48,901 nucleotides of DNA from a virus (IMGVR_UViG_3300027123_000125:1-48901), one strand, 5' to 3'. Shown: positions 1-5,282, counted from the first letter of the stretch. The notes: generated by a model not told the origin, from the letters alone. Program-made: numbers and translations.

Positions 1-60
1 AAAAGCGTCGTAGGCTTTGCAAACGAGGTGGCGGATAGCGTTTTTAACTGTGTTATTCAT
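1..60 (-). CDS. Start of an unidentified small gene (cut by window edge)
   Basis: Only the first 20 codons are present, beginning MNNTVKNAIRHLVC and running open off the left edge on the minus strand. The start is supported by a promoter just upstream: TTGACG at 92-97, a 17-nt spacer, and TACTGT at 69-74, which ends 8 nt before the ATG. Transcription would begin almost at the start codon, as in the neighbouring units. The 39-bp boundary element at 125-163 lies upstream. No function can be assigned from 20 residues. Confidence 0.45.
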   Translation of the reverse strand, partial: MNNTVKNAIRHLVCKAYDAF

Positions 61-68
61 ACGCCCCA

Positions 69-97
69 ACAGTAGCCCTTGAAAGTGCAAGCGTCAA
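69..97 (-). promoter_or_regulatory. Sigma-70-like promoter, leaderless type
   Basis: TTGACG, 17-nt spacer, TACTGT. The -10 hexamer ends 8 nt before the ATG of the partial gene at 1-60, so the predicted leader is 0-2 nt. Confidence 0.55.
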
Positions 98-124
98 TGG
101 AAATGATCACTTTTCTTGCAAAGG

Positions 125-163
125 ATAGTTTTTTCCTTCGGGGTGCCCGATCCCAGAAACTAT
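125..163 (+). repeat. 39-bp boundary element, copy 1
   Basis: Arms ATAGTTTT and GAAACTAT enclose the core TTCGGGGTGCCCGAT, which can pair TCGGG with CCCGA around a GTG loop. It lies between the terminator of the deacetylase operon and the promoter of the gene at 1-60. Confidence 0.85.
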
Positions 164-187
164 GAAAAACCCCGCCGAAGCGGGGTG
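160..187 (-). terminator. Terminator of the deacetylase operon
   Basis: On the minus strand a stem ACCCCGC / GCGGGGT with a TTCG loop is followed by a T-run that continues into the ATAG arm of boundary element 1. Confidence 0.75.
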
Positions 188-189
188 TG

Positions 190-1020
190 CTATTCATAAA
201 CTTCAATACAAGCCTTTAATGTATTTTCATGAATCTCTAGTACTTTACTAAAATCTTTTTGATATCCGCCAGCTAGATTCCACACAATTGGAATGTTATT
301 ATCTTTTGCAAACTTAAAAACAGTCCTGTCTCGCTCAAACATTTGTTCTGTAGTAAGATCCCCACCGAGCGGATCATTAACATGAGGATCAGCACCGGCC
401 TGATACAGTAGAATCTCGCAATCTTTTACAGCATCAAGAGTTTTATAAAGATTTTTTAATGGAGTTTCGTTAGAACCAAAGAAACCAAAAATCTTATTAT
501 GACTGAGATGAACAATGTCTTTGATAGATAATTTATTGATAATATCATCAGTGCCATCACCCCAATGAGCATCGAAATCAATAATACCAATTCTTTTAAT
601 CTTATGATTAGACTTTAGTAATTGAGCAGTAATAGTAAGACCATTGAATGTACAAAACGCGCCACCATTATAATAACGAGCGTGATGAAATCCACTAGTG
701 GGCGACATCGCAACTCTATTCTTTAGAGCATAGACGGCAGCATTATAAAAACTGCCAGATGTATAAGGCAAGCTATCAGCAACTTCTTTGATATTATTAC
801 CAAAGCCATTAGCGATAGTAGAGTTTAGTACACCATTGACATATTTTTCATCATGACTAACATAAATCTGTTGTTTAGTAAGAGGCTTCCAGTCGCTATT
901 AATAGAGACATGAGGATTCTTTTTGAATAAATCATAAACCTTTTTAGGTTTGCTCGCGCTAGGACTATAAGATTTATTATTATTGACGTTTTGATTTTCT
1001 TTGTAAAAGACAGTGATCAT
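190..1020 (-). CDS. Histone-deacetylase-family (AcuC/HDAC-like) zinc amidohydrolase
   Basis: This 276-residue protein carries the family's motifs in order: the paired histidines in GFHHARYYNGG (H112, H113), the metal-site motif IDFDAHWGDG (D150, H152), the third metal ligand in QAGADPHVND (D211), and a GGY motif supplying the usual active-site tyrosine (Y253). All key residues are present, so it should be an active Zn-dependent deacetylase. Known family substrates include acetyl-lysine, acetylated polyamines and related amides; the substrate here cannot be told. There is no signal peptide, so it is cytoplasmic. It is the last gene of a tight four-gene minus-strand operon that starts with an exported lysozyme-like protein; the gap to the preceding gene is 2 nt. 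The gene is AT-rich. Family assignment is sure; the role in a phage is unknown. Confidence 0.92.
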   Translation of the reverse strand: MITVFYKENQNVNNNKSYSPSASKPKKVYDLFKKNPHVSINSDWKPLTKQQIYVSHDEKYVNGVLNSTIANGFGNNIKEVADSLPYTSGSFYNAAVYALKNRVAMSPTSGFHHARYYNGGAFCTFNGLTITAQLLKSNHKIKRIGIIDFDAHWGDGTDDIINKLSIKDIVHLSHNKIFGFFGSNETPLKNLYKTLDAVKDCEILLYQAGADPHVNDPLGGDLTTEQMFERDRTVFKFAKDNNIPIVWNLAGGYQKDFSKVLEIHENTLKACIEVYE

Positions 1021-1022
1021 AT

Positions 1023-1211
1023 TTAATCTCTTTGTATTACGTTAGTGAGAGCTTGTTTGCCTTTTTCTATTGAATGGATATCTAAATGGTATAACTTATG
1101 CCAGTCTTCATGCTTTAATGCCATTAGCTCTTTGATTCGTCTTTCAGCATTATTTAGTGCTACGCGAAGGTCTACTATTTCTTGTATTGTTATCTTTAGT
1201 TCTGAATTCAT
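1023..1211 (-). CDS. Small helical protein of unknown function
   Basis: A 62-residue, charged, predicted all-helical protein (MNSELKITIQEIVDLRVALN at the start) with no recognised domain. It overlaps the preceding gene by 4 nt and lies 2 nt before the deacetylase gene, so it is translated from the same operon. Its organisation (short helix, a charged middle with a conserved Trp, a second helix rich in Lys/Leu) loosely recalls the products at 4901-5161 and 7161-7364 elsewhere in the array, but I could not establish homology. Function unknown. Confidence 0.7.
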   Translation of the reverse strand: MNSELKITIQEIVDLRVALNNAERRIKELMALKHEDWHKLYHLDIHSIEKGKQALTNVIQRD

Positions 1212-1489
1212 GCTGTTCTTAGGTTATTATTGAATCTATAGTGGTTGCCAACCCTTTTGAGATAATCGTCGAAGTCTTTAATCAATTTGTAATTGATAGA
1301 ATATTTGTAATTCCTTTCCTTGGCTTCGTCAATGAAGATAGAAGCATCACAGTCTTCTTCTAAGTAAGCAAAGTCTCTTGTTCTATAACTATACTCTGAT
1401 ATTAAGATATCAATATTCCAGTCTTCAAGCAATTTATGAGGAACACGAAGCCAACCGTGGCCGGGGTCAGAAAGAAATGTGAGTTCCAT
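1208..1489 (-). CDS. Conserved small phage protein with a DPGHGWL motif
   Basis: I place the start at the internal ATG at 1489 (MELTFLSDPGHGWLRVP), giving 93 residues. The longer reading would run into the lysozyme-like gene, whose stop is only 4 nt upstream. The N-terminal SDPGHGWL.VP and central YLEEDCDA motifs resemble a short protein I recall from diverse phages and bacteria; no function is known to me. It overlaps the next gene by 4 nt, as in a translationally coupled operon. Predicted soluble, acidic, mixed alpha/beta. Confidence 0.75.
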   Translation of the reverse strand: MELTFLSDPGHGWLRVPHKLLEDWNIDILISEYSYRTRDFAYLEEDCDASIFIDEAKERNYKYSINYKLIKDFDDYLKRVGNHYRFNNNLRTA

Positions 1490-1493
1490 ATTA

Positions 1494-1886
1494 TTACAAG
1501 TGTTTTTTGATCTTATTCCAGTATTTATCAGTATCTTTTTTACGCCAATTAGGACCGCCATTATGCAAACGAGCCAAAGTCTCTATGTCATTATTGGCAA
1601 AGGCTTTAGGCTCATATCGCAGGAAGTAACGCTCGCAGACCTTACGGGCGACCGCAGGGTCATACACCTGAGTATGGTTCCCTTGAACGCCAGCGTCAAG
1701 GAAATACATTGGGCGGATTTGGTAAATGCCAAGGGCGGTTTCTTTAGTATTGACTGCCTTGGGGTTGTTGCTGCTTTCGACAGCAGCCATTGCGCGGAAC
1801 AAGTCTTCCTTGGTGCCGAGGTTGCGGCGGGAAAACCCAAGGGTTACAAGGGCGACGACAAATAGAGACAAAACAATTTTGTTCAT
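1494..1886 (-). CDS. Exported lysozyme / SLT-like muramidase
   Basis: A 130-residue protein with an N-terminal hydrophobic segment (about residues 4-17) that looks like a signal peptide or anchor, then a lysozyme-fold domain. AVESSNNP carries the likely catalytic glutamate (E37); ALGIYQIRPMY and LARLHNGGPNW are the substrate-groove motifs of the SLT/invertebrate-lysozyme-like group. It should cleave peptidoglycan in the periplasm, at lysis or during entry. It is the first gene of the operon that ends with the HDAC-like enzyme. The promoter (TTGACA at 1916-1921, N16, TATTTT at 1894-1899) ends 7 nt before the ATG, so the mRNA is probably leaderless. No holin is visible beside it. Confidence 0.85.
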   Translation of the reverse strand: MNKIVLSLFVVALVTLGFSRRNLGTKEDLFRAMAAVESSNNPKAVNTKETALGIYQIRPMYFLDAGVQGNHTQVYDPAVARKVCERYFLRYEPKAFANNDIETLARLHNGGPNWRKKDTDKYWNKIKKHL

Positions 1887-1893
1887 ATGAGAG

Positions 1894-1921
1894 AAAATAT
1901 CAGATTCTTGGAGAGTGTCAA
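1894..1921 (-). promoter_or_regulatory. Leaderless promoter of the lysozyme-deacetylase operon
   Basis: TTGACA, 16-nt spacer, TATTTT; 7 nt separate the -10 hexamer from the ATG at 1886. It lies directly beside boundary element 2. Confidence 0.7.
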
Positions 1922-1939
1922 AGATTTTTTTTCGATTTG

Positions 1940-1978
1940 ATAGTTTTTTGATTCGGGGAGGTCAATTTCGGAAACTAT
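1940..1978 (+). repeat. 39-bp boundary element, copy 2
   Basis: Arms ATAGTTTT and GAAACTAT with core ATTCGGGGAGGTCAATT. The right half of the core is degenerate, so the inner hairpin is weak, but length and arms are kept. Confidence 0.8.
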
Positions 1979-2001
1979 GAAAGCCCCGCCGGGGCGGGGT
2001 T
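1979..2001 (-). terminator. Terminator of the DUF2958 unit
   Basis: A GC-rich hairpin (CCCCGC / GCGGGG) lies just after the stop of the gene at 2007-2201, followed on the minus strand by a T-run leading into boundary element 2. Confidence 0.7.
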
Positions 2002-2006
2002 ACTGT

Positions 2007-2201
2007 TTATTTAAAGTTTACAATACTACGTCCACTCTGTAGTAGTATAATACAAATCGGTGGAACAGTTGCGCCTGTATCTAAAAGAGCCTTTATGTAA
2101 GTACGCTCTGCAAGTTTTCCGCTTCTGGTATCGGGCTTTATACTATCGCCCATCCATTCTTTTAAGTTAGCTTGTATCTGTTGAAGTGTGAGGTCTTTCA
2201 T
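2007..2201 (-). CDS. Unidentified 64-residue protein
   Basis: A short protein starting MKDLTLQQIQANLKEWMGD. The N-terminal half is predicted helical and the C-terminal half hydrophobic beta (VPPICIILLQSG). It follows the DUF2958 gene by 12 nt with no promoter or boundary element between them, so the two are probably co-transcribed. A terminator follows it. I recognise no family. Confidence 0.55.
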   Translation of the reverse strand: MKDLTLQQIQANLKEWMGDSIKPDTRSGKLAERTYIKALLDTGATVPPICIILLQSGRSIVNFK

Positions 2202-2213
2202 GTTTATTTATTA

Positions 2214-2519
2214 TTAAATGGCCGCGAGAGTTTCAAGCTCAAAGTAGTTCACGCCTTCCTTGGGTTGCCAGTACAAGTCGCGCTCAATGGTCATTCCAAG
2301 CGGTCCCTTGATTGCTTCCAATTCTTCCACAGAAGCGATCCCGCCCCATTCAACGCAACCCATGCCCAAGTCAGCGAACCCATAAAGGATGCCACCTTCG
2401 ATTCCAGTGATCAACCAAGTAGCGGCACCCCACGGGGTGAAAAGCTTGCAAATGGGGACCATGCCGTCAGAACCGGCCTTTTTGAGTTTTTCGGTGAGTT
2501 GTTTCGTCATCAATTTCAT
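2214..2519 (-). CDS. DUF2958 domain protein
   Basis: I choose the ATG at 2519 (MKLMTKQLTEKLKK), giving 101 residues. A longer in-frame reading to 2645 would run through boundary element 3 and the promoter. The sequence matches the DUF2958 pattern: an MKL.TK..LKKL start, a VP..KLFTPWGAATW segment, a glycine-rich FGYV-like middle and GPLGMTIERDLYW near the end. DUF2958 proteins are common on plasmids and phages; their biochemical role is not known to me. The promoter ends 7 nt before the ATG, so the mRNA is probably leaderless. Its codons are distinctly more GC-rich than those of the deacetylase operon. Confidence 0.85.
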   Translation of the reverse strand: MKLMTKQLTEKLKKAGSDGMVPICKLFTPWGAATWLITGIEGGILYGFADLGMGCVEWGGIASVEELEAIKGPLGMTIERDLYWQPKEGVNYFELETLAAI

Positions 2520-2526
2520 CGGGGAC

Positions 2527-2555
2527 AAGGTAATCGGATCGGCGTTGATTGTCAA
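2527..2555 (-). promoter_or_regulatory. Leaderless promoter of the DUF2958 unit
   Basis: TTGACA at 2550-2555, 17-nt spacer, TACCTT at 2527-2532, then 7 nt to the ATG. Confidence 0.7.
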
Positions 2556-2573
2556 AAACAAAAATCGTTTTTC

Positions 2574-2612
2574 ATAGTTTTTTCCTTCGGGGTGCCCGTT
2601 CGCTGAAACTAT
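2574..2612 (+). repeat. 39-bp boundary element, copy 3
   Basis: Arms ATAGTTTT and GAAACTAT, core TTCGGGGTGCCCGTT. The left half is identical to copy 1. Confidence 0.85.
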
Positions 2613-2652
2613 CGAAAGGATTCGCGTCTGTTTCATGAGGGTCAAAACCCAA

Positions 2653-2675
2653 AAGAGAACAAGTCTTATTCTCTT
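2653..2675. terminator. Hairpin downstream of the gene at 2812-3012
   Basis: AAGAGAA and TTCTCTT form a 7-bp stem between boundary element 3 and the REP-like repeats. It may help end minus-strand transcription; the T-run is short. Confidence 0.35.
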
Positions 2676-2682
2676 AGAAAAA

Positions 2683-2788
2683 ACCCTGCCGCAGGATCTC
2701 CCTGCGTACCATTTGACGCGAACCCAATCTAAAAAGCGGTGTTTCTAAAGGTTCAACTAACCCGCCGCAGGGTCTCCCTGCGTACCAT
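2683..2788 (-). repeat. Two REP-like palindromic repeats
   Basis: Two 30-bp direct repeats, at 2683-2712 and 2759-2788, agree at about 27 positions. On the minus strand each reads ATGGTACGCAGGGAGA, then YCCTGCGGC, so GCAGGG pairs with CCTGC as a hairpin. The first copy on the plus-strand map is followed on the minus strand by GGGTTTTTT, so it can act as the terminator of the gene at 2812-3012. They look like chromosomal intergenic palindromes rather than phage sequence. Confidence 0.7.
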
Positions 2789-2811
2789 GCCGCTTGTGCC
2801 TTAACCCGCCC

Positions 2812-3012
2812 TCACTTCGACTTCGAAGGGGGCAAAATTTGTTTGAAGTGAATCAGACCACCAGAGAGGTCACGAATCAACTCGCGCTCCACACTAGTGA
2901 TGGTTTTCTTTCCCGTCAAGCGGTAAATGATGTTTGCGTCACCTTCGTTGGCAACGTACTCGCGCAGGTTGCCGTAGACTTCGCGGCTGTAAAATTCAAT
3001 TGTTTTGCTCAT
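2812..3012 (-). CDS. Conserved small protein, function unknown
   Basis: A 66-residue protein beginning MSKTIEFYSREVYGNLREYV. I recall related short proteins from phages and plasmids but know no function. The start fits the promoter: TTGACT at 3044-3049, N16, TAATCT at 3022-3027, then 9 nt to the ATG, so the leader is at most about 3 nt. It forms its own unit between boundary elements 3 and 4, with the REP-like hairpins downstream. Confidence 0.72.
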   Translation of the reverse strand: MSKTIEFYSREVYGNLREYVANEGDANIIYRLTGKKTITSVERELIRDLSGGLIHFKQILPPSKSK

Positions 3013-3021
3013 GACCCCTAC

Positions 3022-3049
3022 AGATTAAACTTTGGCCCGAAAGAGTCAA
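3022..3049 (-). promoter_or_regulatory. Leaderless-type promoter
   Basis: TTGACT, 16-nt spacer, TAATCT, then 9 nt to the ATG at 3012. Confidence 0.65.
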
Positions 3050-3089
3050 ATAAAAAACCAAAAATCTTTTTCTTCGCGGGGCGCAGGGG

Positions 3090-3128
3090 ATAGTTTTTGC
3101 GTCTGGGGTGCCCAAGTTTCAAAACTAT
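3090..3128 (+). repeat. 39-bp boundary element, copy 4
   Basis: Arms ATAGTTTT and AAAACTAT (a perfect 8-bp inverted pair), core TCTGGGGTGCCCAAG. Confidence 0.85.
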
Positions 3129-3130
3129 GA

Positions 3131-3152
3131 AACCCACCAAAGATGGCGGGTT
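3131..3152 (-). terminator. Terminator after the gene at 3158-3418
   Basis: Stem ACCCGCC / GGTGGGT (one G-T pair) on the minus strand, followed by TTTCATAG of boundary element 4. Confidence 0.65.
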
Positions 3153-3157
3153 AATCA

Positions 3158-3418
3158 TTAGATAGAATATATTAATTGTTTTCTTTGGATATTCAGATTG
3201 TGGATCTTTTCTTTTGCTTCATTAGACCAATTGTCAAGATTTTTAATGATATCGTATTCTATTGCGTCTATTTGTTTACTGGGGAGAGAGTATTTATTAT
3301 CACAATACCATGAGAAATCAATAACTTCTAATTGATTATTAAACTTGACTGAAACAGAGACATTGATAGAACCAACTTGAAGATTATAAATTTCTGAAGC
3401 AAATAATCTGTTTTTCAT
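3158..3418 (-). CDS. Small protein, member of a three-gene family in this array
   Basis: An 86-residue protein. The N-terminal half reads as beta strands (INVSVSVKFNNQLEVIDFSW); the C-terminal half is a helix ending IIKNLDNWSNEAKEK. The same layout, ending in D.W..EA or a close variant, occurs in the products at 3987-4298 and 5550-5813, suggesting diverged relatives placed in separate units. The promoter (TTGACT at 3447-3452, N16, TATCTT at 3425-3430) ends 6 nt before the ATG, so transcription should start on the A of the start codon. Function unknown. Confidence 0.72.
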   Translation of the reverse strand: MKNRLFASEIYNLQVGSINVSVSVKFNNQLEVIDFSWYCDNKYSLPSKQIDAIEYDIIKNLDNWSNEAKEKIHNLNIQRKQLIYSI

Positions 3419-3424
3419 GCGAAG

Positions 3425-3452
3425 AAGATAGCAGATTTGATTGAGAAGTCAA
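3425..3452 (-). promoter_or_regulatory. Leaderless promoter
   Basis: TTGACT, 16-nt spacer, TATCTT, 6 nt to the ATG at 3418; the predicted +1 is the A of ATG. Confidence 0.7.
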
Positions 3453-3459
3453 GGATTTG

Positions 3460-3498
3460 ATAGTTTTTTCTTTTGGGGAGCCCAGATCGGGAAACTAT
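3460..3498 (+). repeat. 39-bp boundary element, copy 5
   Basis: Arms ATAGTTTT and GAAACTAT, core TTTGGGGAGCCCAGA; TGGG can pair with CCCA around a GAG loop. Confidence 0.85.
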
Positions 3499-3499
3499 A

Positions 3500-3519
3500 A
3501 AACCCCGCCGAAGCGGGGC
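3500..3519 (-). terminator. Terminator after the gene at 3529-3807
   Basis: Stem CCCCGC / GCGGGG with TTCG loop, then a T-run on the minus strand into boundary element 5. Confidence 0.7.
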
Positions 3520-3528
3520 TGTGTTTTT

Positions 3529-3807
3529 TCAGTAAATCATCTTGACTTTTCCCCAAGCCGAGTCGTCAAGGACTTGGTTCAACTTGTCAATGGTTTTCTT
3601 CTTCTCTTCTTCGCCGATGATGCCGTTCATGAAGTAGCGAACGTCGGAGCGATAGGCCATAAGCTGGACGCGCATTTCCAGAAAAATGTCTTGACTGACT
3701 TGCACTTGGGTTGTGGGGACTTCGGCGACGGGAGTTTCCTCCGTGGGCGCAATGGCGATGAGGTCGCGGAGGTCGCTGGCGGTGTCGATGTGTTGGTGTT
3801 GATTCAT
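3529..3807 (-). CDS. Unidentified 92-residue protein
   Basis: Begins MNQHQHIDTASDLRDL. A Pro/Thr/Val-rich low-complexity stretch (about residues 20-36) precedes a helical C-terminal half containing RVQLMAYRSDVRYFMNG and a charged IIGEEEKKK segment. No family recognised. GC-rich codons set it apart from the AT-rich gene at 3158-3418. The promoter ends 9 nt before the ATG, and upstream of it lies an AT-rich block with two GCAAATAAA repeats that is copied in front of the gene at 3987-4298. Confidence 0.62.
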   Translation of the reverse strand: MNQHQHIDTASDLRDLIAIAPTEETPVAEVPTTQVQVSQDIFLEMRVQLMAYRSDVRYFMNGIIGEEEKKKTIDKLNQVLDDSAWGKVKMIY

Positions 3808-3816
3808 GACGGGGAC

Positions 3817-3844
3817 AAGTTATCAGATCGCTGGCGGTTGTCAA
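3817..3844 (-). promoter_or_regulatory. Leaderless-type promoter with AT-rich upstream block
   Basis: TTGACA, 16-nt spacer, TAACTT, 9 nt to the ATG at 3807. The upstream block at about 3845-3916 (two CAAATAAA repeats, then TTGACA...CTATGCT) is duplicated at about 4334-4395. Confidence 0.68.
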
Positions 3845-3916
3845 AAAATATTCCAATTTGACGCAAATAAAGTGCAAATAAAGTACTTGACAGGGTTTGT
3901 CACCTATGCTCTCAGC

Positions 3917-3955
3917 ATAGTTTTCGGATTCGGACAGCCCAATTCGGGAAACTAT
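3917..3955 (+). repeat. 39-bp boundary element, copy 6
   Basis: Arms ATAGTTTT and GAAACTAT, core TTCGGACAGCCCAAT (GGACAGCCC in place of GGGGWGCCC). The CATAG at its left edge also pairs with CTATG at 3904-3908 in a hairpin CTATGCT / AGCATAG. Confidence 0.8.
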
Positions 3956-3956
3956 G

Positions 3957-3980
3957 AAACCCGCCCGAAGGCGGGTTCTT
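3957..3980 (-). terminator. Terminator after the gene at 3987-4298
   Basis: Perfect stem ACCCGCC / GGCGGGT with a TTCG loop, then TTTCATAG on the minus strand. Confidence 0.75.
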
Positions 3981-3986
3981 AATTAA

Positions 3987-4298
3987 TCAAAAGTGATCGT
4001 TCGCGCAATCTTCCTCCGCTTCCTTGCTCCACCTGTCGTAGCTTGCGAATATCTCCTTTTCGATCTCCTTGATCTCCTCTGGAGTGAATCCTGCGGAGTC
4101 CCAGATAGTCTCAAAAGGCTCAAGGTACTTGATCCCTGCATCGTATCCCGTGCGTCCCCAGTACTCGTAAGCACCGATTCCGGTGCTTTGCCATTCAAAC
4201 CCAATCGTGACTTCAATTTCAATCTCATCGTTGCGCGACTCAAGGAAGACTTCCAAGGTGAAGGTCTTTTCAACGTTGCAAGAGGTTTTTAGTTTCAT
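3987..4298 (-). CDS. Small acidic protein, second member of the array family
   Basis: A 103-residue protein: N-terminal beta-rich half (TFTLEVFLESRNDEIEIEV), a WQSTGIGAYEYWG loop, and a C-terminal helical segment with IKEIEKEIFASYDRWSKEAE. The end of this segment aligns by eye with those of 3158-3418 and 5550-5813. It forms a single-gene unit between elements 6 and 7. The promoter (TTGACA at 4328-4333, N16, TACCGT at 4306-4311) ends 7 nt before the ATG. Function unknown. Confidence 0.75.
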   Translation of the reverse strand: MKLKTSCNVEKTFTLEVFLESRNDEIEIEVTIGFEWQSTGIGAYEYWGRTGYDAGIKYLEPFETIWDSAGFTPEEIKEIEKEIFASYDRWSKEAEEDCANDHF

Positions 4299-4305
4299 CG
4301 TCCCT

Positions 4306-4333
4306 ACGGTATCAGACTGGCGGCAGTTGTCAA
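4306..4333 (-). promoter_or_regulatory. Leaderless promoter with duplicated upstream block
   Basis: TTGACA, 16-nt spacer, TACCGT, 7 nt to the ATG at 4298. It shares an AT-rich upstream block with the promoter at 3817-3844. Confidence 0.7.
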
Positions 4334-4395
4334 AAAATTATCCAAATAAAAGGCAAATAAAAGTCCTTGACACGGTTCCCCATCTATGCTCCACC

Positions 4396-4434
4396 ATAGT
4401 TTTCGCTTCTGGGGTGCCAACAAAGAAAAACTAT
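4396..4434 (+). repeat. 39-bp boundary element, copy 7
   Basis: Arms ATAGTTTT and AAAACTAT, core TCTGGGGTGCCAACA. It lies between two divergent promoters (genes at 3987-4298 and 4489-4707), so here it borders no terminator. Confidence 0.85.
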
Positions 4435-4452
4435 GAAATACAAAAAAAGTCA

Positions 4453-4480
4453 TTGACTCTTTCTCGCTCTCTGCTACCTT
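4453..4480 (+). promoter_or_regulatory. Leaderless promoter
   Basis: TTGACT, 16-nt spacer, TACCTT, 8 nt to the ATG at 4489. Confidence 0.7.
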
Positions 4481-4488
4481 GGCACCCT

Positions 4489-4707
4489 ATGGATAAATCA
4501 AAATGGATTGAGCAACTGAAGCAACTGGCGGAAGATAATTATAATAAAGGATATGGTTATCAAGTCTATGTTGAATGTTATGGTAAAGAAGATTGGGATA
4601 GGTTTATTTCTAATTTGCCAACTTGGGAAGATGCTTTAGAAGTATTTCATTCTGTTGCTGATATCAGAACAGAACAAAATGATTCAGCTTGCAACGAAGT
4701 CTTTTAA
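4489..4707 (+). CDS. Conserved small phage protein, function unknown
   Basis: The ATG at 4489 fits the promoter ending 8 nt upstream and gives 72 residues starting MDKSKWIEQLKQLAEDNY. The GYGYQVYVECYGKEDWDRFI segment followed by TWEDALEVF resembles a short protein I recall from many phages; it has no known activity. It is the first plus-strand unit of the array and is followed by a strong hairpin terminator. Predicted mostly helical and acidic. Confidence 0.77.
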   Translation: MDKSKWIEQLKQLAEDNYNKGYGYQVYVECYGKEDWDRFISNLPTWEDALEVFHSVADIRTEQNDSACNEVF

Positions 4708-4735
4708 ATATTATTTAAATAAATAACAAATAAAG

Positions 4736-4766
4736 CCCCCGTTATACTACTATAGCGGGGGTTTTT
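4736..4766 (+). terminator. Terminator after the gene at 4489-4707
   Basis: Stem CCCCCG / CGGGGG with an inner TATA/TATA pairing, then TTTTT, directly before boundary element 8. Confidence 0.8.
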
Positions 4767-4767
4767 C

Positions 4768-4806
4768 ATAGTTTTTGGATCTGGGGAGCCCAGATGTGGA
4801 AACTAT
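4768..4806 (+). repeat. 39-bp boundary element, copy 8
   Basis: Arms ATAGTTTT and GAAACTAT, core ATCTGGGGAGCCCAGAT. This copy has a perfect 7-bp inner hairpin (ATCTGGG / CCCAGAT) around GAG. Confidence 0.9.
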
Positions 4807-4839
4807 GGTTTAGGTATGTAAATTGATCAAAAATAAATT

Positions 4840-4867
4840 TTGACATCCTGTGTGGTTATGTTAAGGT
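4840..4867 (+). promoter_or_regulatory. Promoter with about 28-nt leader
   Basis: TTGACA, 16-nt spacer, TAAGGT. The leader to the ATG at 4901 has no Shine-Dalgarno sequence but carries ATTTATAAACA just before the start, as does the unit at 5345. Confidence 0.65.
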
Positions 4868-4900
4868 CTTATCGTAAGTTAATACTTATTTATAAACAAT

Positions 4901-5161
4901 ATGATTCAAACTATCGAAGACAACGAAACGGAAACCCAAGTCGAGTACCTTAATTGGGACGAGAGCTTTGGCTTGTTTTGTTCTATCAACAAGGACATCG
5001 AGTTTTTAACTGGCCGAGTCAATTACTATAGTGCCGCCGCTACTTTTAATCGTGAAAGCTTAGAGTTTTGGAACGAACGCTTAACTCGTTTGGTTAGTGT
5101 CAAAAACAAGCTACGAAAGGGCGTTCAAGTAAATACTTCAACGATTAAGTACTTTTCTTGA
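4901..5161 (+). CDS. Unidentified helical protein
   Basis: An 86-residue protein starting MIQTIEDNETETQVEYLNW. An acidic N-terminus is followed by two predicted amphipathic helices (SINKDIEFLTGRVNYYSAA and SLEFWNERLTRLVSVKNKL), which could form a helical hairpin or coiled coil. No family recognised. It is a single-gene unit between elements 8 and 9 with its own promoter and terminator. Confidence 0.75.
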   Translation: MIQTIEDNETETQVEYLNWDESFGLFCSINKDIEFLTGRVNYYSAAATFNRESLEFWNERLTRLVSVKNKLRKGVQVNTSTIKYFS

Positions 5162-5180
5162 AATAGTAGTAATACAATAG

Positions 5181-5209
5181 CCCTGTTGTAGTAATACAAT
5201 AGGGTTTTT
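5181..5209 (+). terminator. Terminator after the gene at 4901-5161
   Basis: Ten-bp stem CCCTGTTGTA / TACAATAGGG (one G-T pair) with GTAA loop, then TTTTT running into boundary element 9. Confidence 0.8.
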
Positions 5210-5248
5210 ATAGTTTTCGGATTCGGGGAGCCCAAAACGGGAAACTAT
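5210..5248 (+). repeat. 39-bp boundary element, copy 9
   Basis: Arms ATAGTTTT and GAAACTAT, core TTCGGGGAGCCCAAA. It starts in the T-run of the preceding terminator. Confidence 0.88.
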
Positions 5249-5282
5249 CGATTAGGTATCGAAAATGGTCAAAAATACTTAT

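Noticed and set aside
125-163. TPP riboswitch, because GGGGTGCCC also occurs in some TPP riboswitches
   Set aside because: The CTGAGA and later conserved parts are absent, the element is only 39 bp, and its orientation ignores gene direction.
2172-2606. A plus-strand frame over the DUF2958 gene
   Set aside because: It overlaps a recognised protein family on the other strand and runs through the promoter and boundary element.
3887-4390. Plus-strand promoters from TTGACA at 3887 and 4367 with TATGCT downstream
   Set aside because: The spacer is only 12 nt in both copies, too short for sigma-70, and they would transcribe into antisense of minus-strand genes or into the element. The conserved pair is reported as part of a duplicated block instead.
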